A stretch of 64,000 nucleotides of DNA from Stercorarius parasiticus. Its lineage: Eukaryota; Chordata; Aves; Charadriiformes; Stercorariidae. Location of the stretch: contig VWZL01000114.1 of assembly GCA_013396915.1 (NCBI GenBank), positions 376,691-440,690 of the forward strand. Direction: 5' to 3'. This document shows positions 38,701 to 53,968 of this stretch, in pieces (position 1 is the first letter of the stretch; each line of letters opens with the position of its first letter). The position numbers and the translations under genes were made by a program. Below the pieces are notes generated by a model. It was given only the letters and a program-made list of their open reading frames with translations. It was not told where the DNA came from and made no database searches.

Positions 38701-41228
38701 CGTTGTAGAAGGGTTGTATCTGAATTTAATTCTGAAACAAATTTTGAAGTTCTATTCCTTCTTTTACACATCTAGAAGCTTTCATTTCCCCCCTGCCCCT
38801 CCAATCCTTCCTTTTCCTACTTTCTTTTAGAGTTAAAGGAATATTAATTTGCTTTTAGTGGACATGACTTGAATGAATAAAGGCAAGTTCAAACACAAAA
38901 TGCTGATCACTGTAAACAAGTACGTATCATACTTGCAGGGAGGTTGTCTTTAATAACAAAAGGGTTAAGCAGTCTAATCCTTATAGACATAATCCTTATA
39001 ATACTTTATTTATCTAATTAGAACTTTTTTCTTTTTTTTTAAACTCACACTTGGCCCTCATCTTTGGCTCCTTTTCTGTGGAAAAAGTTCCCCACGTTCA
39101 CTGAAAAAAATTGGCAGAGTAAAGAGGGCAAATAGCTCATTCTTCTCTGGGATCCACACTGGATCAAATACTAAAGAATAAAAAGTAAATTTATTAGGCT
39201 TCTCTTTTCCATTGACTTATTTCATATGTCACTCAATAGAGAAATTTCTTGGTGTTTTCAAGTACTTCACAGAGCACCTTTTAAGTAGAAGACCATATTT
39301 CTTCACAGACTTTTAGTAGTAATAAATTTAATTAAGGAGCAAAACAATTACATTAGTTTAAGCTAACATTTAGTTGAAAACCTGAGGGTTTTTTCATGCT
39401 TTCAAGCTGATTTTAATAATCTGTATTTGAGTAATTGAAAGTTCTTCCAGATTGTGCCTGTGTAACAGGTCCATTTTTTAATTGTAGATTATAGAGGACT
39501 AAAATTTGGTATAGTAAAAGTTGAAATATGATTTTTTCTGTTTGAGAAGTGTACTTTTTCTGATATAGCTCATGAAGAAACAGAATTAGTCTAACAATCC
39601 TTCATCTTAAATTAATACTAAACTTGATTGTGTGATAAAAATCATATTTTCTAAAAGTGAAACACATATTTTACAATTTAGAGACAATTCTGGAGCACTG
39701 AGATATGAGCCAGAGAGGAGAGGTTTATTGGTACATGAAATCCTCATATAGTTTGATGGAGGTAAATGGAAATGTCATACAAAAACATTGTTGTGCAAAT
39801 AAGGTGTGCACGCGAGTCATGATTTGATGTCATTAAATGCAGAATCTGCAGTTGTTTTTAATGCTTAATAGGTACTTAGGCACAGGTATTCCAAAAGCAG
39901 TTAGCACATTTGTTGAGTCAGATACCAAAGAACATCAATGTTCTCTAATGTACTGTAAGTCTGAAGATGTTTATGAAGATCATGATTCTTCTGTTCTGTT
40001 AGGATTGCTTGGATTTTACCCAGATGTCACAGTGTGAGCCCTTTCACTTTTTGAAAGGTCATAACATACAGACGTAGATCTCAGGTTGCAGCTGTAGTGC
40101 ATAAACAGCCCATTTGGTTTCAGGATTTTCAGCTCATTCTTGTCTAACCTACCAGCCATGCTGAAAGTCACTAAAAATCATAGCTTCTATATGTCATAAG
40201 AAGGGCAGAAAAGCTTTGCAGAGAAGCAGTTTGTCAGTTCCGTTATGTGGGGAAGATTTTTTCTTGGCTGAAACGCAGGCTATAGTGTGTTTCTTCTGCA
40301 TCAGCTTTGCCCATGTAGGTTAGAAAACAGTAAAAAACACTACCCTGCCAACCTCCTTGCCCCAGCTCCAAGCCCCCAAAACTCAACCCCTCCCTACGAT
40401 ATTGATTAACCAGGACAAGCAAGCATGTGACAAAACCCACAACATGTATCTACTAGAGCTTGTCATGCGCCTTTGACATCTCTGGGTGCAGTTGGGGATG
40501 GAGAAGAAAAGGACCAGCTCTTACTCTCAGGAGGCCCAGGAAGAAATATTAGACTCCATCTCTAATAAGAGAGAGGACGCTTTTTCTACCTTCTTTTTAC
40601 TCAGTCTAGCTCCACCAGAGCCCTTTCACAGTGAGATTAGAGTACTTGCATGCAATTTGTTAGACAGTATTTACCAAGTAATTTGCAAGACTAAAAAGTG
40701 ATTATACAGAAACACATGCTAAAAATAGAGGCAAACACAACACCCACAGTAAGACAGGAGGTAAAGGAATGCCAGAACAGTATTGAGAAGAAATGTGTAG
40801 TATCCGACTGAGTTCAGGAAAAAAATCAAACACAGATTGGTATTTTCTCTCTATTTGAGATATATTGTGACTGAAATCACATCTCTGATTAAGCTATTAC
40901 CTCTGAGTGCTAAAAGCTTTCTTGTTACTTGACAGAGTCAACTGAAAAACAGACCTGTCGTCACAGACATCTGACATTTTAATCACCTAACTCAATCTCA
41001 TTCTGTTTCAATTTGATGAAAAATTTTTGTAGTTTCTGTAGTTGTAGAATTTTTTTTTTCTTTTGTAGTTGTAGAAATACAAATGACAGTGTCATGAGCA
41101 GTATTTTAGATGAGTTCATCTGTATCCAAGCAAGTCATCATAAATACTAAGTAGGACTGTGAAACCAAAAATACCCCACAACCCATGGTTCAGAAACTGT
41201 ACCAAGATATGATTGTGTAATACAACAT

Positions 41229-41466
41229 AATCATAGAATCATATAGAATCATAGAATGTGTTGGGTTGGAAGGGACCTTGAAAGGTCATCTAGTCCAACC
41301 CCCCTGCAGTAAGCAGGGACATCTTCAACTAGATCAGGTTGCTCAGAGCCTCATCAAGCCTGGCCTTGAATGTCTCCAGGGATGGGGCCTCCACCACCTC
41401 TCTGGGCAACCTGTTCCAGTGTCTCACCACCCTCATTGTAAAGAACTTCATCCTAATGTCTAATTT
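41229..41466 (-). mobile_element. CR1 LINE 3' end, well preserved
   Basis: It begins with three antisense terminal-repeat units (AATCATAG or a close variant). The full antisense CR1 3' segment follows: 'gggttggaagggaccttg', 'gtcatctagtccaaccc', 'actagatcaggttgctc', 'gcctggccttgaatgtctcc', 'gggcaacctgttccagtgt' and 'catcctaatgtctaat'. It is the least diverged CR1 in the window. It lies about 2.6 kb upstream of the first GRIK2 exon seen and is antisense to the gene. Confidence 0.96.
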
Positions 41467-42959
41467 TTAATAGGTTTATAAAAGTTGACTAAAACAATAC
41501 TAATCTAATTTTTCAATAAGATTATTTTCTTGTATTATGTGTGCTTCAGTGAATGGAAATATTGTAGCAGGTTTCTATCTGAAATTCAAGAACCATCACT
41601 TCTCCTGAAGTTTCTACCTCTTCTTCCTTTCAGACTGCTCATCTCTGTTTAGATAAAGAATCCTCAAAATTTAATTAGGGGCATTTCCACCCTGGTCCCC
41701 AGAGGGTCTCTTGCTGAAACCTGCAGTACTTCCTGTACAAACCATAGTTGGAAAAGTGTGATTTAAGGAAGAGAAAGTGGTATGGACAAAGGGCAGAGAG
41801 ACATAAAGCTTAGCAAGCCTAATGAATGAGGATGCAGAGCTAGGCCAACAGCTATCAATTCCTACTCTCTGTCAGAGGAAAGGTAAAGTCTCTTGCAGCA
41901 AAATCAATGATTGTGCCCAGTGAGATGAGTGCAATATTGAATCACTAAACCAATATATTTTTGAGTATACAGTTCTATCTGTCTTTATTCAGTCCAAGCA
42001 TTTAAGCCTACATTTAACTTTAATCTTCCTATAGAAGATGGATTGTGGAATCTCATCCTGTGTAAATACGGGGTTTATCCTGTAGCATCTAAAAGTCAAA
42101 TAGGACACTCAACTTGTAGCCAGTGATTAGTTTATGTTGTGTGCATTTAAAAGAAATATATTCTGATTTAGATTTATTTCCAGTTAATCAATATTTTTCA
42201 GTCAAATATGAAGAATATTATCAGAATTTGAATTACTTCTAAACCTCCAATGGCTTTTTTAATGCTTCCACTGGAGGTGACTGTCTTGTCATCCTACAGA
42301 TTTCCAGCTCAGTGGCTTATAGAATTTGACAAAAAGCCATGTCGCTCTGCATCTGGCATAATGTCCTTTTGATTCCTGCTGATGAGTGTTACCAGTTCTG
42401 TGTCCAAATTTATATCTAATTATTAGTTAATGCTGTTTTTGGACTTCTGGTTGCTTCTTAATGGGCTGCTTTTGCTAAAGTCTCACAGCAATTTCCATTT
42501 TCCTTCAGTGGTGCAAGGACTACACAGTTTTAGAAGTAAAACTGATTTAAAAAAAAAAAAAAGTTTGCATTTCTAAGCCAGAATAATCTGCTGTACTTAT
42601 TGTATAATTTATTTAAAAAACTGTTGTCTAGACTCCAACTACTGCCAAGTAATGCTTCTAGAATATTAAACTTTGTATGACGCTTACTCAGCATGTCATT
42701 CCAACTTTTTGGTGTTTCACTGCCTCCTTGTCAAATATCAGCTTGCCTTAAAAGCACTTTAATGCCTTGAAGATAATGAACAATTTGGCAGCAAAAATGT
42801 TTTCCAATTGATTTGGAGCCCCCACATAAACTACGTGGTGTCTGAGATCATTGAAACCTGTTATACTGGCTATTTTAAGATTAGGATTTATTTCTGTTTG
42901 AATTTTGAAATCTCTCCTTGGGAGAAACATTTAAATGTAAACGTATATTTTCCCCTTTA
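41467..42959. other. Intronic sequence upstream of the L2-type tail
   Basis: Nothing coding is supported. A 14-base A run lies at 42549-42562. The stretch at about 42740-42959 may be the decayed coding part of the same element as the tail at 42960-43092, but the frame is too broken to show it. Confidence 0.5.
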
Positions 42960-43092
42960 ACAGTAGCTTATGGGCTATAATGGTAGAGCATTTTTGCATT
43001 TTTATGTTTAGTTTTATCGTAAAGAGCCTTGGGATGCATTTGCATGAAAGGCACTATATAAACTCATTTTGTATTGCATTGTATTGTATTGT
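42960..43092 (+). mobile_element. Ancient L2-type LINE or SINE 3' tail with stem-loop and pentamer tail
   Basis: The segment 43019-43062 (GTAAAGAGCCTTGGGATG, then GAAAGGCACTATATAAA) has the form of the conserved 3' end of L2-clade LINEs and of the SINEs that borrow it. GCCTT and AAGGC form a stem, followed by CTATATAAA. It is followed by about five TTGTA/TTGCA units at about 43070-43092, a short tandem tail as expected. Whether the body was L2 or a SINE cannot be told; no tRNA-like A/B boxes were recognised. Confidence 0.55.
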
Positions 43093-45664
<2,572 letters not shown>

Positions 45665-45952
45665 TGATATTTGATTTCAAAGTCTTCTAGTAAAAGCTGT
45701 TATCTTGATGTATGACAGTTAGTGGCCTCTTAACTGTGTGCTTCTAGCCACATTCTTAGATACAAGAGGGCTGGGGAAGAGTGAACAGCTGGGGTCATAC
45801 ATTAATATACTTTATCTTCAATCTATATTTAGTTTAGTTTTAGTTGTGATTCCAATCCCATTGCCTATCCTCATGTGTGAACCTGTAGGTATGTGTATTT
45901 GTATTTTCTTTACATCTTACTAATTCAGGAAGAATTACCTCAAACAGAATGA

Positions 45953-45958
45953 AATAAA
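45953..45958 (+). promoter_or_regulatory. Candidate intronic polyadenylation signal
   Basis: AATAAA, followed 20-35 bases later by the GT-rich TCTGTGTGTTTT (about 45977-45990), which is the layout of a vertebrate cleavage site. It lies about 290 bases past the stop of the ORF that reads through the donor of the exon ending at 45544. There is no transcript evidence. Confidence 0.35.
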
Positions 45959-48107
45959 ATAGCTTCATTTTGGCAATTCTGTGTGTTTTAAGAGGGAAAT
46001 TTCATTCTCTTCTCCGAATACCAAGTTTCTATCTGTAAGTGGTACTGAAAAATTAAGAATAGGTAGCCTTGACAGGTTTGTTTGTCTTCTGGCATTAATT
46101 TTTCTTGTACAGACATGGAGCAAAAGACCAAAAGATTGAGAAATGCCCTTTCTGTGTAGCCTAATATTGTCTATATAAAGATCTTGGAAACTATGAACAG
46201 ATATTTGGCCTGCCTACACGAGGCCATGATGATCTGAAATCAGATCATTCTCCCTCTCCTCTCCATCCACCTTGGCATGGAGAGTCAATGCAGGAAGCTG
46301 CAGTGTCACATTGTTGTTCAGTGTTCTCTGAGCACTATGTTTTCCTTCATCTTCAGATAAAGTTTTATCAGTTTTGCCCCAAGGTAATATTGTGGCCACA
46401 AATAAAAAGAAATTAAGGGAAGGCACCATGCTGCAAAATTGCATTTCCTTTCTTGTATAAATCATTGAATGGAGAAGCTAGCATAAACAACATATTTCTC
46501 AAAAACTTCCCCCCCCCCCTCAGCTACTAGTTTTGGAATATTAATGTTCTCTTACTAGGAAGATTTTAAAAAAAGTTCAGAAGCCATGAGCTTGCTTTGA
46601 AACACTTACACAGGTAATAATATTTTTGAAAATGTCCAATTACTTGCAAACCTGTGATTAAAGGACTAAACTGTATTTTTAAACATTCAGCAATGCACTG
46701 ATAGTAAAGAGTCTTCCTATGAAGTATTCCATGAAGGAAGCTCTGGAAACTTAAGGGGGGAAAAAAAAAGTATATAGTAGTGATTATATTTGAAAAGCAA
46801 ATTAGCTTTGTGTACGAGTAGAATAGATGCAACGCAAACTGTCTTCCTTACTGGAAACAGAAATATAAGAATTGATGACATGGGAATAGCTAAATAAGCC
46901 CATAATGGCTGAAGAGTCACTGAAATGATAACTGTTGAAAATGAGGAAAGGAAGTCTCTGTAATCTGGGATGGCTTTAAGAACATTGGGTGGCATTTGAG
47001 AACCATCAACCAACATGAGTTTTCTGGAAAATAAAATCTTTACAGTATACTTAATTTCTTTTCAGGCAGAAATGCAAAATAATTAAAGAAATACAGACAG
47101 TGTAATATATTTGTCTTTTAATGACATATGTGATACTACTTCACAATGCTATTAAAAAGAGTTGTCTTTGTTACAAAATTTTCTATGTGGACTGGAAATT
47201 TTCTGAGAGAACATTGGTGGAATATACTGCACAATAGATGTGCAGTGTGCTAAAGGAATGGTATCTTCCATCTTGATTTGTGTTATGTCTGTTTTTATTT
47301 CATCAGCAGTATTGATATGAAGGTTGACACAAAAGCACGTTAATTTAGTTCTCAGTTGAAAATATGTTAGGAGTTATGTACTCCACTGAAAATGTAGAAA
47401 TAAAAAGGTCCACAGAGATCAGAAATATGGGAAGAAAATAAAAGTCAACAGGAAATACAGTACTCTAAAACACATAATAGGAAAAAGGAACCCGGGAAAC
47501 AGTAATAATGAAAGATATATAAGAGACAACAGGAATAGTTGTAAAAGGATATGGATATTTAAAGACAACCACCATATGCTTGAGCCCTGTATACACAAGT
47601 TCGCAGAAAAGGAAGTTACTTTTATTACCTTCATGGCTCATTTTGGCCACGTGATAAAGGGTTGGGATAATATTAGTTTTTCATCAAAATGTGCTGAATA
47701 TTTTTGGAAAGAACAGTAAGAATTAGTTACTGTGTATTAGAAAAGTTTAGGAGTTAGGAAAGCGTTAGCAAAGAATAATGAGGAATGCTACACATTCAAA
47801 AATAAGCAAAAGCAGAGTAGTTTCTGTAGGGTGTGGTGATATGAGATCAGGAAAAGGAAAATTAATGTCTATGCACATTAGATTGAATTGCTTAGTAAAT
47901 ATTTAGAACGTATAGGGTATTTTAATAAGAAAGAAATCAACGCTAACAAGTAAATGATTTTTTTGAAGAAAACTTGGTTATTGTGAAAGAATACAAAACC
48001 CATTCTTCTTGAGTAGAGGGCGGATCATTAAATTCTAGAGCAGGACACTTCCTAGTAAAAAGAGCATGTTTTAGCCAGTCCTTTTGAATAAAATAGCTGT
48101 CTCTAAG

Positions 48108-48445
48108 TTTTTTTTTTTCCCCACAAGATTGTCATCTCTGATGAATTCCTCTCCCTTTTCTGTCTTCTCCCTCGCTCCCTTCATGTGTGCACTCCAACTC
48201 TGCACCACACTCTTTCCCTCCTGCTTTCTGCTGCTCTTTCCTCCTCTGCTTTCCCTCTTTCCTCTCTCTCTCCCTTCGCCTCTCCCTGTCCATTTCCCTT
48301 GTCATCTAACCCCTGCCCACTCATCCCTCTTCATCTCTTTGCTCTTTCCATCCGCTTTCTCTCTAGTTATTTCTTCAAGAGCCTTTCCCCATCTTTGTCT
48401 TTATCTTGTTTCCAATGTCCTTCCCAATCCACCATCGTGTCAAGA
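48108..48445 (+). repeat. Pyrimidine-rich (CT-rich) low-complexity tract
   Basis: It begins with an 11-base T run, then about 330 bp dominated by CTCCCTTT-type sequence on the + strand. A (TTTA)n run at 48472-48489 follows just downstream. It creates a long but low-complexity Ser/Leu/Pro/Phe open frame that is not a gene. Confidence 0.85.
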
Positions 48446-50201
48446 TAGAATTCCTGAGCAGTTCTGCTTTGTTTATTTATTTATTTATTCCTTCCTTCAT
48501 TTGTTTTGTGGGATGAGAGAAGATGGGGACATGGGAATTATATGTGCCATATTATGTGTGTTGTGTTTCGATACTGTAAATAGCTGTTATTTCATCTAAC
48601 CTCTTTAAAGGCTTTTTTCCATCTTGAGGGGGAACAATTTCTTATGTGAAGGCCAACAGTTCAACCCAACAATTTCAGCTGTAATCTGTAATGCTTTTGT
48701 GACAAAATGAGATATCTTGAGGAGAAAAATATTTATGGAGGGGAGAGAAAAGAGTTATTGTGAAGTATTTCTGGAAGACCTATTTTTTTTAGATTTTGGA
48801 AAAAAAAGTCCTAGATAAATTGCCTAGTTTGTATAATGGGAAATGACCTAAATCATGTATTCTAAGTGCAATACTGAAGTCAGTGACAACAGAAAAATTG
48901 CTCATTGATTTAAAAAAGATGCCATGTGTGATTTTAGATTTTACATAAGATACCTGTTCCTGAAACTCTTGAATGAGAGGTGATAATCAAGCATCAATCA
49001 ATAAATACGTGTTTCCAAATAAAAACTCATGTCTGACAAAAATGATAGCTTCTTGTAAGATGAGAATGATAAAATTAACAGATGAGTGGAGTGCTGCTAA
49101 TGTAATTTACAACAAAATTTGATGACAGTCTGGACACACTGAAACTATTTATGGTTAAGCATAATGAAAATCCCAAACTGTGGCAATCTGGTGTAATAAG
49201 CAAATTATCATTTAAATTACAATCATTCAGTATTTACATTGAAGCTGCATCATGACGAAAATTACTTTATACTTCAGGGAGAAAATAAATACCTGAATTT
49301 AACACAATTTTTGAGATGAAAATTTGTCACTTAAGAAGAATCACATTTATTGAAAAGAGATGTTAACAACTGGCTTGAAATATTGCTCAGGAACCTACAC
49401 AAAGGATCAATATAAATGACACAAAATGAGTTGTAATTCATTGTTCAGCATATTAATGTAAGATATCGTTTTATTTAGTATCTTTATTAATGACCTGGGA
49501 AAAAACAGCAAATGGCTTAAACAGAGGGTTTTGTAGAAGTTAGAGAAAAAAAGAAAGTGAGCTAACAGATCTATGGAAGCTAGAAATACTGACATTAACA
49601 TGACAAAGAAGGCAAGCATATTAGTATTTCTGAAGAAAGCAAAAGAAATGAAGCAATTCCCAAATGGGAAATACATAAATAGGAAGAAATGATGTTACTC
49701 ACACCGAAGTATAAATAATTATTTTCTTGATGTAATCACCACTATTACTAACTACTCTACAAAATATAATAAAGAGAAGATGATAAACCATAGACACGTT
49801 TGTCAATTCTTCGGAGGTTAAATATGGCTCTGATTTTGGCTGCATAGCTAGACAGTTGGTACCACTGCAGATGGGCAATGATCTTTTCTAATACGATGTT
49901 TGTGGCCCTTCACTATGAGTAGCATGTACAGTTTGGGTTGACTCAGAACCAAAATGTTACTTTTCTTAGGAGAATTTAGAAGGAAATTAGCAACAAAGAA
50001 TACTCATATTCTTATATTCATAAATTTATTTTTCTCAAACATGCTGAATTAAGAATGCTACTTTAATATATTGAATTTTTGTGGATAAAATATCATGAGA
50101 CTGATGCTCAGTAAGCTACTCTAGAGTATGTGTAAACTCAGAAATTTTAAGTTTCAGGAGTGCACAATACTTTTTTCTGGGGGCATGGTGAATAACTATA
50201 C

Positions 50202-50784
50202 TGGTTTTGGCTGGGATAGAGTTAAGTTTCTTCATAGTGGCTGTACGGGGCTACATGTTCAATTTGTACTGAAAATAGCGTTGATAACACACTGATGTTT
50301 CAGTTGTTGCTGAGCAATGCTTATACAGCGTCAAGGCCTTTTCTGCTCCTCGAACTGCCCTGCCAGTGACTAGGCTGGGCACGCATGAAAAGTTGGGAGG
50401 GGACACAGCTGGGAGAGCTGACCCCAACCAATCGAAAGGGATATCCCAGATCATATGACATTGTGCTCAGCGATAAAACTGCAGGATGGAGGTTGGCAGG
50501 AGCTGCTGTTGCTCGGGCAGTGGCTGGGCAGCAGCCGTTTGGTGGTGAGCAATTGTTTTCTTTTGCATCACGTGTTTTTCATCGGTTTTATTTCCTCTCC
50601 CTTTGTTGTTTTTTCACCCCTTACTATATATAAATATATATATTTTTTAATTATTAAACTGTCTTTATCTTAACCCACGAGTTTTCTCACTTTTGCCCTC
50701 CAATTCTTCTCCCCATCCCAGTGCAGGGGGAGTGAGCTAGTGGCTGTGTGGTGCTCAATTGCTGGCCAGGGTTAAACTGTGACA
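50202..50784 (+). mobile_element. Avian endogenous retrovirus solo LTR, sense to GRIK2
   Basis: It starts TGGTTTTGGCTGGGATAGAG and ends GGTTAAACTGTGACA, so it has TG...CA termini over about 583 bp. I recognise it as a common avian LTR type by its 5' start, by 'gacacagctgggagagctga', and by a 3' part with 'taaactgtctttatctt' and 'acccacgagttttctcac'. A TATA-like GATAAAA lies near 50471 and ATTAAA, a likely poly(A) signal, at 50653-50658. No clear target-site duplication was found, and no internal retroviral genes are present, so it is a solo LTR. The family is not named with certainty. Confidence 0.82.
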
Positions 50785-51339
50785 ATTACATTGGATTGGT
50801 CTCGGTAAGGATAGTAGCTTTGAAGAAAGTCTGGATGTTACTAGAGAAGAAACTATAAATTTGATATTTATTTTTTTTAAATANCAATCGAAAGGGATAT
50901 CCCAGATCATATGACATTGTGCTCAGCGATAAAACTGCAGGATGGAGGTTGGCAGGAGCTGCTGTTGCTCGGGCAGTGGCTGGGCAGCAGCCGTTTGGTG
51001 GTGAGCAATTGTTTTCTTTTGCATCACGTGTTTTTCATCGGTTTTATTTCCTCTCCCTTTGTTGTTTTTTCACCCCTTACTATATATAAATATATATATT
51101 TTTTAATTATTAAACTGTCTTTATCTTAACCCACGAGTTTTCTCACTTTTGCCCTCCAATTCTTCTCCCCATCCCAGTGCAGGGGGAGTGAGCTAGTGGC
51201 TGTGTGGTGCTCAGTTGCTGGCCAGGGTTAAACTGTGACAATTACATTGGATTGGTCTCGGTAAGGATAGTAGCTTTGAAGAAAGTCTGGATGTTACTAG
51301 AGAAGAAACTATAAATTTGATATTTATTTTTTTTAAATA
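50429..51339 (+). repeat. Near-perfect 455-bp direct repeat joined at a single N
   Basis: Bases 50429-50883 recur at 50885-51339 (offset 456). The only difference I noticed is A at 50758 against G at 51214. The repeat covers the last 356 bases of the LTR and also 99 bases of its unique flank, and the junction is the single N at 50884. That pattern fits an unmerged contig overlap better than a biological duplication. Confidence 0.95.
50885..51240 (+). mobile_element. Second copy of the LTR 3' part (probably an assembly duplicate)
   Basis: Equivalent to 50429-50784 of the solo LTR. It lacks the LTR 5' half and shares the flank that follows, so it is not an independent insertion. Confidence 0.85.
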
Positions 51340-52509
51340 ACTTGCTGAATTTTGATTGGCATGCCTGGAACCAGATTTTTACTATATGACAAATTGCATT
51401 TTTATTTTGAAAAGGAAACAGGTGCTTTAGACATGCTATAAGAGATAAACTAGATTCGTGCTGTATCTTTGACGATAAATGGGATGAGAGGTGGCTACCA
51501 CTTCTTATAATACTGTTAAATTTACATAGATATGTCTAAATATTCACCTGTGAACTTTTTATTTGTATGCAAGCTTAATTAATATATACAATCTATAAAA
51601 ATTGCTGAGTCTGAATCCACCTTTCAGATTACGTATATGCTTAACTTTATAGATCAACTAAGAAATGGATTACATTAGTGATCATTTATCTTGAAAAGAA
51701 GATAATTTTGAGAAGGTTTGAGAAAGTTTATGTCCTTATTCTGATAGCAAATGTATTGCTAAATGTCACAAAAATCCATCTAATATTTTCAGAAGAGCCT
51801 AATAACGTTGAGCTGAAGTCCAATATAGCTTTCTTCTCAAATCCCTACTAGATTGCTGAGCAGACTATTTTATGCGAAGAATTACTGTAATCAGCACTCT
51901 CTGTCCTAGATAAAGGTCCAAGAATGTATCATAATTATCTGTCATTATCCTACTATATGAACCTATTAAAGTTTTAAAAAAATATTATTGTACATATTAA
52001 CTGTGTTTAGTTTTCAGTGTTCAGAATTTGAATTATTATTCATTCTGATTTAACAGGTCTGAAATTTTTACTTAGTTTTTATTATTTGTAAGTACTTTTT
52101 ATAGAGTATGATTCATTCACAAACCATGCCAATTGCATTTTACTGTGAAATTAAATTAATATTTTTGGAAACAAGCACAATTGTACTGATGCTTTTTTGG
52201 AGACTGAATGAACAAAATACTTGAACCCAAAAGAATTGAATTAATTTTAAATTTGTGTTAACATTAGCCAGACTTCTTTTCAGTATTTGCTGAATTCTGT
52301 CCTTTAGTAATGACACTGATTATTTTTAAACGCTTCTGGTGAGATTTAGTTTTAAAATTATACTATCAAACTATTGAGTAGTAAATACTGTGAATATTAT
52401 TTAAGAGAGTTTTTTAAGTGGCATAGGATTAATTGACCATTTGGAAACCTCAGCATGTACCTGCCTAAAGGAGGATTGCAAACTTTTCTTGTGGTGCATG
52501 AGAAAAGAA
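51340..52509. other. AT-rich intronic sequence
   Basis: No gene or repeat family recognised. Confidence 0.6.
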
Positions 52510-52640
52510 TCTCTAGATTCATGTAGTCCAGTATTCTGTATCTGAAAGCGGCCAGTTGCAGAAATCTAGGGAAGAATATAAGAGAATGGCAAGCATATTG
52601 CAGTACTCCACCAGAACACTCCCAGAAACTCCACTTACTG
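52510..52640. repeat. Possible ancient LINE fragment (CR1/L3-like)
   Basis: Phrases such as 'tagtccagtattctgtatctg', 'aagcggccagttgcagaaa' and 'aagaatataagagaatggca' recall an old repeat that I have seen in sauropsid genomes. The similarity is from memory and too weak for family or strand. Confidence 0.28.
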
Positions 52641-53968
52641 AAGTCTAAAGGGATAGTGTCCTCATAGACACAGGTAATTTTCTAATAAATACAGAATAAA
52701 GTCAGAGAAAATGACTCTACAATCAGAGTTTAAGCACATATTTCCTATTTTTTCCATTTTCTCTGCCTTTCAGTAATGATTTTCTCCGTGGTCATAATCT
52801 CCAATGAAACAAAACCGATGAATTTGCTGTTAATTTCCTATAAGTAAGATGTCTGACAGTATCACAAACATATTTTTCATTTGGATTACAGGTTTAAGAC
52901 TTGTTCCATACAGTTATAGAATGAAGTTATATTGCATTGCCACCATTGTCTTAGATCAGATGATACAACTCAATTAAGAGACTGCAAATTACTTGAGTTT
53001 TTTTTTTCTGGAAACTGTTTTATTAAAAAAATAGCAAAAAAAAAACCAACTAAAAAATAGAGTATTATGATTTATCAGAGCAAGAACAAAAGAACAGAAA
53101 CATCTGTCCTAACTTTCTGCGGGACAGCAGTAACCTCATAGATAATAGCTAAATACATGGAAGCTTGGATGTAATTTTTTAGTTATCGCTCAAGTGTAGT
53201 TAGGAAAATGTATTGCATGTCCTTGAGGAGCACCCCAATTGCTATGTTACAGAATATGCTATGATATTCAATGATGAGTCTTTTAGCAGCTCTTGGAATT
53301 GTTTCAACTTGACTAAGCTAATTCTTTGTATCACAGAGATTCTTTGACTCACTGTGGAGCACAATGTCAGCTTCATGGGAACTCCTGGTTTGGGTCCTGT
53401 GCTATGGATAATAAGTGCTGACATGTTCAAATTGGTATGATCACTCCAGAATGGTCTGGCCATTCATTTAGGGGACTTGAATGGAAGAATAGGGGATCAA
53501 GGGTTTGACAGTCTCCCTGTGTCTGTATTTATTGTGTGAACGTTCTCTCTAAAGTGTATATTAGAACATCAGTTTGTTTCACTTTTTAGGAAAACTTGAA
53601 AGTTTGTGGGAAATAATGTAATGAAGTAGAAGTAAATTGTAAGTTGTTCAAATTTCAGTTTTACATAGTAGAGTTCCTTGATCTGCTTTTACTTGGCAGC
53701 CGTACTGCAACAAATCACTTTAAAGTCTATGAACAGTTTCTCAGGAATCAGTTTGCAAGATTTAAAAAAAAAAAATTGTCTGTGTTTATATATACATTAC
53801 ACATACATACATATATGTATATTTGCCATGAAACTTCACAGAATTTTTTAATTACTGTCTAGATTTAGTTTTAAAATATATTTACCTTATATTATAGATA
53901 TTGCTTGGTATTTCAAATTACATTTAAAATGCTTTTTAAAAACAAACACGATACATTTGTGGGTTGCA

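Larger units (their letters stand above)
18999..41228. other. Long AT-rich intronic tract with no recognised gene or young transposon
   Basis: About 22 kb without a supported exon and without a clear CR1 or LTR, unusually clean for this window. Contents seen: three unknown bases at 21431-21433 in a C-rich context, a 20-bp tandem duplication at 28121-28157, a perfect 12-bp hairpin at 35701-35730, and stretches at 20560-20840, 25540-25730 and 37830-38100 that look like conserved noncoding elements. No GRIK2 exon was seen here. Confidence 0.6.

Noticed and set aside
48084..48599. 171-codon open frame on the + strand
   Set aside because: It lies in the pyrimidine-rich tract and codes only low-complexity Ser/Leu/Pro/Phe sequence; not a gene.
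50455..50673. 72-codon open frame in the LTR, repeated at 50911-51129
   Set aside because: Chance frame in LTR sequence; its exact recurrence only reflects the 456-bp repeat.
50202..51240. Two independent LTR insertions, or the two ends of a provirus
   Set aside because: The second copy also repeats 99 bases of unique flank, contains no internal region between copies and abuts an N, so duplication of one locus explains it.
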